Of a DNA stretch of 64,000 bases, positions 9,835 through 21,900 are shown piece by piece. Numbering within the stretch: position 1 is the stretch's first letter; every line of letters begins with the position of its first letter. Source of the stretch: Cyrtodaria siliqua (Eukaryota; Mollusca; Bivalvia; Adapedonta; Hiatellidae); contig JAWPHD010011014.1 of the NCBI GenBank assembly GCA_037043455.1, positions 1 to 64,000 on the forward strand, given 5' to 3'. The notes under the pieces are model-generated. The model had not been told where the DNA came from, ran no database searches, and saw only the letters and a program-made list of their open reading frames with translations. Both the position numbers and the translations under genes were made by a program.

Positions 9835-11150
9835 TGGGATAGCTATATCCTACAGTGCCAAAGATAAACATACATTCTATGACAAGGGGTACTTTACTCT
9901 CTCAAAAATGTACATTGCAATCCTCCCTTGACGTGTCAGAGTGAATTTCATAGTGGTGTGTTAACACTGCATGTTAATTTTAGTAAAATAATAGAGTTCT
10001 GAGTCTAGAATTATTGTTAATTCCCCTTTGTCATTTCTCTCATGATTTTGTCTGCTTTATGACTACATGTTAATGCATAAATGTCTCAAAGAAATAGTTT
10101 ATCTGGGCACTGTCCTTCCTATCAAATCCACACAGATCAAGTGTTGTATGTCATATAAATTAGTATATGACATTTGTATGGGACAACTACAGCCCATGGG
10201 ATAGCTATATCCCATATACACTGAACAAGTGTTTTGTCATAGCTATATGACATGTAAATGAGATAGCTATATCCCACAGACAAGTAGTTTATGTCATAGC
10301 TATATGACATGTAAATGGGATAGCTATATCCCACAGACAAGTAGTTTATGTCATAGCTATATGACATGTAAAGGGGGATAGCTATATCCCACAAACAAAT
10401 AATTTCGGTCATAGCTGGTCATAGCTGTACGACATGTAAATGGGATAGCTATATCCCTTAAAATAAGTAGTTTAGGTCATATCTATATGACATGTAAACG
10501 GGATAGCTATATCACAGGTAAACGAGATAGCTATATCCCTCAAAGAAGTATTTTAGGTCATAGCTATTTGACATGTTAATGGGATATCTATATCACACAA
10601 ATAAGTAGTTTAGGTCATAGCTATATGACATGTAAATGGGATAGCTATATCCCACACACTATTAGTTTAAGTCATAGCTTTATGATATGTAAGTGGGATA
10701 GCTCTACCTTACAAACAAGTAGTTTATGTCATAGCTATATGACATGTAAAAGTGATAGCTACATCTCACAAAAAATAGTTTACGTCATAGCTATATGACA
10801 TGTAAATTGGATAGCTATATCCCACAAACTTTGTAGTTTATTTATGTCATAGCTGTATGACATGTAAATGGGAAAGCTACATCCCACAAAGAAGTAGTGT
10901 CTGTCATAGCTATATGATATGTAAACATGGTAAATGCGATAGCTATATCCCACAGAAAAGTATTTTATGTCATAGCTATGTGCCATGTATATCGATATAT
11001 CCTACTAGCACGTTTACGGTGTTTTAAGTCTTGTAGTTGCATGTACAATATATTCCGGTTGTTTTATTTCTCTACGCCATTTCACAAAAAGGTATCAGAC
11101 CACGGGTTAGCTATATCAACCAGTGTTTTTAGTCATAGTTATACGAAATG
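9835..11150. repeat. Tandem array of twin-hairpin units, period about 57-58 bp
   Basis: The core is 10197-10992 with about 14 units; degenerate copies occur at 9836 and about 11105-11150. Each unit has two short imperfect palindromes with the same GCTA centre: GGGATA-GCTA-TATCCC and GTCATA-GCTA-TATGAC, joined by ACATGTAAAT and CACAAACAAGTAGTTTAT. Both 6-bp arms are preserved in most units. The ORFs across it are repeat artefacts. Confidence 0.9.
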
Positions 11151-11824
11151 TATCATGCATATATGTATGTGTTCAGCACATTCGCCAGTTGTTTTGCATC
11201 ATAAATACAATTGACATTTAAACACGTGTGATATGCTTATTAACTCCATAATAAGTTATTTTACAGGTCATATAATTTGATATTTGGATTGGTTGCCGTA
11301 TTTATATAGGGGCCTAACATTTAATTAAAATCATACTTGCTGATTTGTGTATATGTCGTTAGCATATTCAATTAACACGTACAACATTGATTTGTTTAGA
11401 GCGAACAACAGCTAGATTAGAAAATATTTAGATTTATTATTTAACGAGTTTATGATGATAAAATGATAAAATCGGAAATAACTCTTTAATTCACATTACG
11501 AAAACGTATATGCAGTGCTTGTCTTTTATGGCATAACTAACGAATACTGTATTCACATTTACAAGGGTTGTGGGTTATGCTCATTTCATTCATGGCATCC
11601 TAGTGGATGGATGGGTGGTAAAACAAACACCCGTGAATATATATGTGTGTATATATGTGTATATGCATATATATATATATATATATACATGCATATCAGT
11701 TGCACTTATGCCGATAGCTATGTCACCTTTGTTGCTACAAACATGGGGTACACCTGTGTCGACTAAGTCATAAAATGCTATATCTTCTAAGGTTAATTGT
11801 AAAATAATTTGAACATTTACAGTC
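11151..11824. other. Non-coding stretch with a TA/TG microsatellite
   Basis: Nothing coding was recognised. An alternating TATATGTGTATA..TATATA tract lies at 11637-11690. The region separates the hairpin array from the next ORF. Confidence 0.5.
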
Positions 11825-12385
11825 ATGTCCAAACAACCTCCTGCTAAACGCCGCAAGACGACAAAGTCATTGACAAACTGTAATCCACGGGCGAGCCAGA
11901 CAAATACAACGCCACCGAATGATCAAACAATTACACCACAATCGGATGAAGTTCCATCGCAAGAGATGCTCACCTCATTAGTGACTGCCATTGAACCGGC
12001 AGCTCCCGAGGTTGTAATGGCAACACTTCGGGCCACGGAAGTAGTTCCTGTGGGTCCTATCAATACAGGTGAAGCCGCTGCAGTGAGACCACCTGACGAC
12101 AACACATCTGGTCAAAGTAGTACACATCAGACAGCCCCAGTTTCCACGGAGGCTTCCACCAGCACATGGGGTAACAATTCCATTTCAAAACACTTAAACA
12201 AGGGGTTGAACCTAACATTATTGGAAAAATATGGGCGGACCAGTACATTGACCTTTCAACGTATCTTTCCAATAAAGAGACAACTTCGCGCTCACGCACA
12301 TTATTATTACCGCGAGTGTATTTTTAATTTGGGCTGCAAGTTCAAACACCCGAAGCGGTCTTTCTTTTTTTTGTACCGCGATTGA
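11825..12385 (+). pseudogene. Probable ORF1 (gag-like) of a DIRS-type retroelement, frameshifted
   Basis: The ORF starts with basic AKRRKTT and continues as Pro/Thr/Ala-rich low-complexity sequence. Near 12190 it reads SKHLNKGLNLTLLEK. A one-base slip in the AAAAATA run near 12227 would continue in the next frame as KIWADQYIDLSTYL, a block I associate with the end of ORF1 in molluscan DIRS/tyrosine-recombinase retroelements. That frame stops soon after, and no RT or recombinase ORF follows. Identification is tentative. Confidence 0.45.
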
Positions 12386-12903
12386 ATTCCGTCAAACAAT
12401 CTTGCTTTTAATTAGTAAATATTCAATAATGTTTAGTGTGTAATGTTTGCGAACATAATTAGTGTGTGTTTTATAAGCTAAAGGTTACGGACATTGTCCC
12501 TTTAATAATGTATGCGATAAATGTAATTAACAATTTGTTTACCACCAATACAGGCGTATGATACGAAACAAGGTACGCGACTAAGGATGTACCTATTCAT
12601 TAGAGTTAACCCTGCAACCATGATTGTGATTTTAGGTACATATACCAGTATAATAATATATGTACCGGGTGCCAGTCTATTTGGTCCTCAGTCACTATTA
12701 GGTTGACGTACAAACTCTCAACATTTAACATTTGGAAGCCGCTTGCCGAGAGAGCGTCGCTGAACTAGAGGTTAATATACTTATTCTGCTTTCGTAGGTG
12801 TGACATAATTTGAGTACATGGTCGTGAAGAGTCGCAATGTATTTAGCACTCGTATTACATGTATTAAATGTGTGTTATAATGCATACAAAATATATATTT
12901 TAG
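12386..12903. other. Non-coding stretch before the first visible chitin synthase exon
   Basis: No ORF of interest. A 22-bp word, TTTAATAATGTATGCGATAAAT plus flanks, at 12501-12522 is also present at 4082-4103. The last bases form the acceptor of exon 1. Confidence 0.5.
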
Positions 12904-12980
12904 CTGGGTATGATAACGATAAAGACGAGCTGGATCCCGACGCTTTTGTTAAAGTTGCTGATTGGCTACCTGAGGAAGAG
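12904..12980 (+). CDS. Chitin synthase exon 1 (first in window), start of SAM1
   Basis: The acceptor follows TATATTTTAG and the donor is GAG|gtataa. The exon enters with two bases of a split codon and leaves in phase 0. It encodes an acidic linker followed by VADWLPEEE, the first helix of the SAM fold. The preceding exon was not found in positions 1-12900, so it is probably outside the window. Confidence 0.8.
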
Positions 12981-15900
12981 GTATAAACGATGTTTTTTCA
13001 TCTTTCTGTTGCTTAATAGTTGTAAAGCATTATCACTCAAGAGACATATTAAATAGTACAAACGGTTCAAGCAGGTATAATAACCTATATTAAAGTAGAC
13101 ATTTACGAAGGTGGTTATCTGGTATAATAATTCTGTGGTGATAAAGGGGATGAGGAGTATACATAAAAACGTGTTTAAGTACAAAACCGTGTATCAAAAC
13201 TCTATCCAGGTGTTCAGGTCATATACTAATGTATATGTGCCGATTAAAAGTAAAGATTTTTTCACGGGTTCTAAAAATACCCGTGATTGAATTTGCGTAA
13301 AATGAATTATGAGTTGGTAACTCTTAATTCGACGCTCAAGTTTCGGGGTTTGGTCTGGCTTGTTAAAGCTGGTAATATTGTGTCTATTAAGTTTGTATTC
13401 TTAGAATATGTAAGTTATATATGTACCGTGTCGTCAGTAGGTTTAGAAATTGTGAACACATGATGTAAAATTGCTTGATATTAGCGGAATAACTGCTTTT
13501 GTATTCTTTCGAGTTGCTTTCATTTCGTATGTCCCCAAATTTCCGCCGAATAATTCAAAATTGACCCCACAAATGAAATAGTTGACATAATATTTTTGGT
13601 TTCAGCCTTATTTTTCTACAGTTTACCATGTTTACTAAGAGAACATTGAATGGTTTCAAAGCTTTTCCAATACGTTGTTCTCGGTTCATAGTAACATTTC
13701 TAGTATAATAAAAAAACTGTACCTAAATAGTTGAAATCATTTACTACCTCTATATTCTTTCAATTATAATTCCAAATTCATTGTTTAATACTGAACAACC
13801 TCTTTTTCTAAAAAACATAATCTTTGTTTTAACTAATCCCCATTTGTTACACTAGTCATAAAGTAAATTAATATTATTTTTGTAATTCTTCAGATGATAT
13901 CCCCATGATAACCATATCGTCCGCAAATAACAGTAATATAAGTACAATATCATCAATTTCTAAGCCAGTATTTATATCATTCTGTAAATATAATTCTAGG
14001 TCCTCAATAAAAAGACAAAAATTATCGGCGAGTTTATCTCCCCTTGCCTTAACCCAATTGCATATCCGAAAAAATCTGAATAATGTTCACATTGTCTTAC
14101 ACTTGATTTGACTTGTTTCCATACATATCTTTTTTATTCTTAATTCTTAACAATTTCTGTATTCCCATTTTGTAAAGTTTCAACCATAAAGCGTTTCTAT
14201 AAATTTCGTCAGATCAACAAACACACAATATAGTCTTTTCTTATAATTCAGATATTTTTAACAGTATTTAGGACAAACAATGTATCAGTGGTTGAGCGCA
14301 CTTTCCTGAATCCAAACTGCGCATCAGACAATTATTTTATTTAATATTTAATATTGTGGTAAAGAGTTTAAATAAACAACTTAATAAAGTAATACCTCTA
14401 TAGTTATTAACATTATCAAAATCTCCTTTTTTATGCAATGGGATCATTAAACATTCAGTCCACTTCTCTTGAAAATATCAAGAATCAAGTATAATATTAA
14501 ACGTTTCACACAAATGAGAAGTTAAAATATCAATGCTTTCAATATAAATATTCATTCATTATATAATCACTTCTTATAGCTTTTTCTTTCTTCAGGTTTT
14601 TAACTTCATCTAATATGTCTTGTACAGTTATGGGCTTGTCAAGTTCCTCAAAATTACAATCTAAATTGTCAAAGTCATGAGTATTGCAAGTATCCTCGGC
14701 TTCATAATTTCTACATTGGAAAATATAGTTACTTAATTTTGAAAAATAGTTCGTTAAATATCATTTTGACTCTGTTTATTTTTTAAAATATTTCCAAAAT
14801 TCCTTAGATTTCGCCCGTTTCAGATGTTCAACAACAAATAAGTTTATATGTTTTCTTTAGTTTGAAAAAACCTGTTCCCTACTATTACTGGTATTTAGCC
14901 GATTAAATACACATAATGCTTCTAAATAACACCTTCTAGCCTGCTGGCATTCTGAAACAAACCAGTCAGCCTGTTTAACAAAGGACTTATAAAAAAGCAT
15001 GCATTTCTATTTGTTGAATAAGTTTTTAAAAATAGTGGATATGCCACCTCTCCAAATATACTTGTGAAATTATTTAACAAAGTATTTACATTATCCTTCT
15101 ATTCGTCACGATATTGAATAGCAGATTATTAAACTGTGGAAGCTTTGCAATTAAACCCGCTCTGAAGGCATATCTGTGTTCATTGTTTCACTTTACATTG
15201 ACGCTTTTTATAACATCGTTATAGTATTACAGTTAAGTGAGATTTTTTCGGCGCATGGTCAACTCCATTCATTAAATGGATGAATACAAAAGTCATATAA
15301 TCCTGAAAAGTCACATTCTCTAGCCAACAATATGTCAATCACGGACGCGCCCTGAGTGCTTGCGTAAGTATACACACCACAGTTATAATCACTCATAAAA
15401 CGACCATTTACTAAACGAAAGCATGTAGATTTGCATAAGTCAAGTATCTTTACGCCAAAACTATTACAAGGCCCGACATATGGGTATATCGGGAGTGTAA
15501 TCATCGTCATCAATCTGTCTGTTATACGTGTCGCATGTAATAAAATCATTTTTTTGCCGACCCTACTGTTCCAATCACCTACAATATACACGGCACATAA
15601 ATTCTTAAAATCATATACACTTTAAAGTGTATCAAATAAATAAAAAGATAAAAATAAGTATGCAATGATTGTATGATTACCTATTAAATAACGTGACTAA
15701 TAATTAAAATATTGGAGTCTTATGTAAAACATTAGTGGAGTGTAACCGTATGAAGTATTACCATTAGTGGAGTGTAACCGTATTTGGTTTTCATGAAGTA
15801 TTTTCCCATTATACCAAAATGGAAAAGAAAATATGCATCTAAACAATCATTATCTGCTAAATAACTGCTAAATAACTCGAAAGTGTTATCTTTATTCCTT

Positions 15901-18900
15901 GTTTGGTATATGTTGAGTCTTAAGTAAGAAATAGTGGAGTGTAACCGTATGAGGTCTTAAAATTGGTAGTTTGTAATTTTACGAGGTTTTCATAATGTAC
16001 TTTTACGTCATAAAAAAGGGAAAGAAAATATGCAACCATTATCTGTTTTATGGACAATGATTAACGATTTAGTGGAATCGTTTAGTGGAATCGTATATAA
16101 AAATTAGTGGAGTGCAACCTTATAAAGTATGTATAATTAGTGGAATTTTTTACATAAAATCAAAAAGGAAAGCAAATATTCAACCATTCTTTGTTAAATA
16201 ATGCAACGGGAGGCGACGGGACGCGACGAAATGTAAATTAGTGGAGTGTTACCTAAGAGGTCTTAAAATTAATAGTGTGGCCTTTTGAGGGTTTCATTAT
16301 GTATTTTCACGTCATAAAAAAAGAAAAAGAAAATATGTTACCATTATATGTTAAATAACAGGACAAACTAGAACTATCACTGAATGTGTTGAACATCCCG
16401 CCTAAATTCTAAGTCAAACAATGGGCCATAATTCTGTAAAAAAAAAAAGGCAATCAACAATGGGTGATGTCCAGGGACATAATGTCATCAGTTGTTATGT
16501 GTATACAGTTTAGGAAAAAAACATTCAAAACTGTTTGAAGAATGCAAGTAATAACAAGAGAAAAATCTGTTGGCGTTAAAGCCGGGTTTTCCATAATTTG
16601 AAAGATGTGCCATTCAATATGTTCACAATATATTTTAGTTTCTTTCAACATACAGTATTTGTGATAAAACTAACTTGTTTTACGTTACTGACAAACTGGA
16701 CGTAAACTTAAAGCAAATTATAAGTGAAGATTATGCAAATATTCGAGGGGGATAATTGTGAAAATACTCCGAAACCGTTTTTCTATTTTAGTAACAGTGA
16801 CCTTTTACAATGACCTCAAATGTAATCCCAAGCTTCCTTTTCATCATTATGTGGTCCCTTTTCAATTCATTAATTGTTTTAATTTAACAATACGCAGACT
16901 TTTTAAGACGAAATTAGGGTTTTATTTCATACCCCAGCCAACCGCCCTTTCGCTTCTTGGAAAAGGGGTTGGATGGGGTATGAAAGATAATACTCGAACC
17001 ACGTAATGTTTAAGCTATGTTGCATGATTTAAATATCACGAGAAAGTAAGCAAAACAAGTAACACAAAATTATAATTAAAAAATCGATTTACATAAAATA
17101 TTCACTTACAGAATACACAAATCCAGTTTTTCATTAATATCCAATTTTTTAATTAAGTCCAAATACAATTATCCAGTGTTCCTTTAATTCACATTAGCAA
17201 GTGTCTCTTTAATCCAAAACGGTAAGTTCCCCTGTAATCCAAAACAGTAAGTGTCTCTTTAATCCAAAAAGTAAGTGTCTCTTTCATCTAAAACAGAAAA
17301 TGTCATTTCAGTCTAAATTAATTTCCAATATTTCAGGTTTATTCCAAATATCTAATTTGAATGTTATCATGAATGAGCACAATAACGAGTAAATCCTGTC
17401 ACAAATATATTATATATTTTTAAAAGCATCCAATTCAAAATTAACTTTTTACTGAACAGAACTCAACTACTGCGCTTCTCGCAGAGTATTTTCATAAAAA
17501 AATTGTTCCAAAGGCTTCTATTCTGCGACAAGGACTATCACAACCTGATTTCTATGGTGATGTGATTTATAAACTTCGTAATATTCTTGGTCATGATCAC
17601 TTTCATACTATCTTTGTTAAACCTGTTAAAAAGTTTATCAAAAGAGGTTATGACCCTATCATATTGCAACGTACTGCATGCTTGGTGGTGGACCCTTTTA
17701 CAGTTCGCCACTATGCTTTCCTCTTTAATTGTACGATGACCGGACAGGCTGTGGACCCTATGATGACGCCTACATAAAAGCCATTGGGACGGTGGCGTTT
17801 GATGTTTGTCCATGATCTTTCTTGTCGTGCCCTTAATGGTGTATTATCTTACTGCTCTGGCTTCTGCCAAGTCATTGAGTACCTTCATTGTGGCTTTCTA
17901 GGCTATTGTTTTTTTGTATTATATTTACACGAGCATATTTGTGTTTTACTTATATTGCCTATTGATGCTGCCTTGTTGGTTAGAGATTAGATCATGGCGG
18001 GGATTTCTTTATTTACACTGTCCTGTTTTAATGGGATGACAGTAGGGTAAGTGTGTGAGGTTTGGTGCACCCTAGAACCGGTTTAAACCCCCAGTGGCCT
18101 ACTTTGCCACTGACCGTTCCAAGGCGGTAGCCCTATTGTCAACCCTTTTTGTGTTTGTGATGTCGTTTGCATTTATTATTGCTTTTGCCTTCTTGTTTGT
18201 CTGTTTGCGTGTTTTTTTCTGCGTTTTGTGGTTTACTGTCCTCCTTGAATGCTACTTTCTCTGTTCGATCTTTTTATATTTCTGTTCCCCACTAATACAG
18301 TCCTATGCAAACAGTCCAAATTTTGTAACGTATTTTGCATTTACAATTTTGTCAATACAGTCGTCAATTCCTGGAATTGGGAATGAGTCAGTTTTTTGAC
18401 ACTGTTTAGTGTTTTTTTTAATTTCGATAAGCCATGATCATTTTTGTCAAACTGATCATTCTCATTCTGTAATCCCTCATTGGAATTTTCAAGTGGGACA
18501 TTGCAGACTACATTAACTAAATGTGAAGAAAGGCTATCTCTGTCAATGTATTCTTTTAACATATTTATATGGTAAAGGCCTTCCAGAAATACGTAATAAA
18601 GCAAGAACTTCACCAGGTTTAACATTTCTTTCTTCAGCAGTCAAATCATACCTTGTTTTCATTTTTGATAGAGATTATTTGAGATTAGACTGAGCTATCT
18701 CACAAGCTTTTAACAGTTTATGTCTAAAATCAAATACGTACTGTAGAAGATTCAAAGAAATCAAATACGTACTGTAGAAGATTCAAAGAAATGTCTTCTT
18801 CTGAGAGAATTTTCTCTTTAAATAACTTATGTGGTCCACGACCATTGTGACCAAAAACTATTTCAAATGAGCTGAAGCCCACAGATTCTTGAAAGGGTGG

Positions 18901-21900
18901 TGAAGACAGGTTTACCGACTTGGAACAGTCAGTAGACAATAAGGCCAACTGGTTAGTTTGAATCGATTTTATATGCGCGCAATCCTCGCTATTATGCTGT
19001 CTTCAGTGCCCAAATAGACAAGACAGTGTAAACAAAACTACATCCCATCAAAAAGAATTCTCTAACAATAAAGTCCACATCCAGAGAAACTAACTAAAGA
19101 AACACATACAAAAAAACAACATCTCAGGATGTATCCAGAATCGTACTGAACAACCATAGTAGTTGCAGATAAAGAGAAAACCAATCTAGGGTACAACCAG
19201 AAAACTCGAGGGACGAAAGCTCATGCACCCACCTCCCTTAGTTGGGGTTTCAGTAGGTACAATCATAGAGTCCCAAGAGGTAGTCCAGTCATCGCACAAG
19301 TGAAAAGTGAAGCGTAATGACTGACTGTAGAGTGGTCAATCACTTAACATGCAGTGCGCTGTAAAACCAAAGGGTTATATCCTTTTCTGACGAACTTTCT
19401 GATTACATTTGTAAAGCGGTCAGGAAGCCCGTCAGACACCTTTAGCTTTCGAAGTTTATAGACCACATCTTCATAAAATGAGGGTTGTGATATGCCTAGT
19501 CGCATGATTAAAGCACCGAAAATGTTTCTATCCCGGACAAGCTCCCAATTTATGTTACGAGAAAGGAAGCATTTTTACATAAAATGTTCACTTACAGAAT
19601 ACATAAATCCAGTTTTTCATTGATATCCAATTTTTAATTAAGTCCAAATACAATTACCCAATGTTCCTTTAATTCACATTAGCAAATGTCTCTTTAATCC
19701 AAAACAGTAAATGTCCTTTCAGTCTAAATTAGTTTCCAATATTTCTGGTTTAGTCCAAATATCCAATTTCACTGTTATTATGAATGAATACAATAATAAA
19801 AAAATTCCTCTCACAAATACATTTTATATTTTTAAAAGCATCTAATTCAAAATTAACGTTTTACTGAACAGAACTCAACTCAACTACTGCGCTGCTCTCA
19901 GAGTCTGTTTATTTACCCCCTAAAGAGTGTTCCAAAAGCTTCCCCACTAATATAGTCCAATGAAAACACTCCAAAGTTCATCATAAATGAATTTATATAA
20001 ATAATTTGCAAACATTGTAAACAGGTTTACATCTATACTATTTTTAGTTTTCTCCAAGGCAAAATCAATTATAAACATGCAACAATGCATGTACACATTC
20101 AGACATAGGTAACAGCTACCTATTCAGAAAGTTTCAGGCTAATATCTCATTCCTAACTTAAGTTATTGAGCAGAAACCGTTTTTCTACTTTTAGTAACAT
20201 TGACCTTGACCTTGAACGGTTTACCAGTGACTCCAAATGCAATCCCAAGCTTGCTTTTTATATAAGCTACCTATATAGTAAATGTATATCTCATTCCTAA
20301 CTGAAGTTATTTAACGGAAAACTTTTTCTATTTTTAGTACCAGTGACCTTGAATCCAGTGACTCCAAATGCAATCCCAAGCTTGCTTTTCATATAAGCTA
20401 CCTATTCATTTTTGCCAATATCTCATTCCTGACTGAAGTTATTGAACGGAAACCATTTTTCTATTTTTAGTAGCAGTGACCTTGACCTTAATCGCAATGA
20501 CCGTAAATGCAATCTGAAGCTTGGCTATTATATAAACTACCTATCCAGAAAGTTTCATGCCAATAGTTCATTCCTAACTGAAGTTATTGAACGGAAACAG
20601 TTTTACTATTTTTAGTAACAGTGACCTTGACCTTGGCTCCACTGATACCAAATGCAACTCTAAACTTTCTCTTCATATAAGTTACCTATCGAGAAAGTTT
20701 CATGATCATATCTCTGTCCAATTAAAGTTGTTGAGCGCAAACGAAACCTAGAACTATCACTGAAGGTGATGAATACCCTCGCTTACATTTTAAGTGAAAT
20801 GAAGGGCCATAATTCTGTAATAAATTAGGCAATCAACAATAGGTGATATAGAAGGACATAAGTTCATCAGTTGTTATGTTTATATGAAGTTTGGGAACAG
20901 CCCATGCAAAGGTGTTCGGGGAATTTCAAGTAATGAACATATGTTACGGGACGCGACGGGACAAAAATGTGTAACGTGACGTGACGCGACGGGAATTTAC
21001 GGATACCGTGATTCCTATATAGCCCCCACTTCACTTTGTAAAATGCGACAGGACGCGACTCGACGGGACAAAAATGTGTTACGTGACGGGACGCGACGGG
21101 ACGTTACGGAGAACGTGATTCTTATATAGCCCCCACCTCACTTTGTGAAAGCGGGATATAATAAATAAAATCTTAGTGGAGTGTAATTTTATGAAGTCTG
21201 TATAATTAGTGGAATGAAAATTAAAGATGCAGCCATGTAACTATTATCTGTTATAATAAAGCGGAACGCGACGGGTCGAGACGAACAAATTTATTTATAT
21301 AGCCCCCACTTCTTTGAAGCGCGGGTATATTAAAAGCAAGAAAAATCCTCCGTGTCATAACTTACAACTTTAAAAGAAGTCACTGTGTGTGGACAAATGC
21401 ATGTGTTCAGACAAGAAACATGACACTTGTCTGTTATCAATGAGGAGATTTAGTTTCTTATGTTGAAACATCAAGTACGCAATAAAATCAGAAAAACTAA
21501 ATCTGAAATAATAGCCTATGGGATGCTTTTTGTCAAATAAAATAACATTTTCTTTCTTCTTTTGCAGAAACATTTAGCCGACGAGTTTATCAAGAATGGA
21601 TTTGACAATACGTTATTTATCAGTGGAATGACAGAGATGGAGTTGAAATATATTGGAATTAAGCGTAAGTTTTGATAAGAATATATGTTGTAACCTCAAA
21701 ATGTACCATATCATATACTGAAAGGAAAAAGAAACTCATAATCAGAAAATTGCCCATACTACACTATTATATACAAATAATTCCACGTAATATTGCAGAT
21801 ATATCTCAACTTGTTTTGTACGAAAAGGGGGTGACACTTATAACAGAAGGGACAATTCTGTCATGTAGTAGACCTTTTAATCAAAGTATACTTTGTTACA

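Larger units (their letters stand above)
13610..15591 (-). mobile_element. Degenerate non-LTR retrotransposon (LINE), minus strand
   Basis: Reading the minus strand from 15591, an endonuclease domain is followed by RT fragments to about 13610. Many stops and frameshifts occur between 15250 and 14110. The family is not assigned. It lies in intron 1 antisense to the host gene. Confidence 0.75.
17037..19990 (-). mobile_element. Ty3/gypsy LTR retrotransposon remnant, minus strand, with nested PLEs
   Basis: Direct repeats at about 17037-17519 plus 18284-18340 (3' LTR, split) and about 19553-19990 (5' LTR) share long segments (TCCAATTTTTTAATTAAGTCC-like, CTTTAATTCACATTAGCAA). Between them on the minus strand lie a primer-binding site and integrase C-terminal fragments. 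Most of gag and pol is missing. One PLE sits in the 3' LTR and another in the internal part. Confidence 0.8.

Noticed and set aside
10137..10412. ORF with repeated YSYDINYLSVGYS peptide
   Set aside because: Product of the 57-58 bp satellite; no start context and other frames are equally periodic.
11742..11773. WGTPVSTKS, superficially like the SWGTRE motif of chitin synthase
   Set aside because: No flanking conserved residues, a stop follows at once, and no splice donor in phase with exon 1.
13261..13286. TCACGGGT/ACCCGTGA hairpin followed by T-rich DNA, like a bacterial terminator
   Set aside because: Eukaryotic intron context; an isolated 8-bp stem is likely chance.
15720..16370. CRISPR-like direct repeats
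   Set aside because: Units are degenerate, unequal in spacing and in an intron of a eukaryotic gene.
18730..18948. Reading the first 18 residues (MALLSTDCSKSVNL..) as part of gypsy pol
   Set aside because: That DNA belongs to the 3' tail of a PLE family-2 insertion; gypsy sequence begins at PPFQESVGF.
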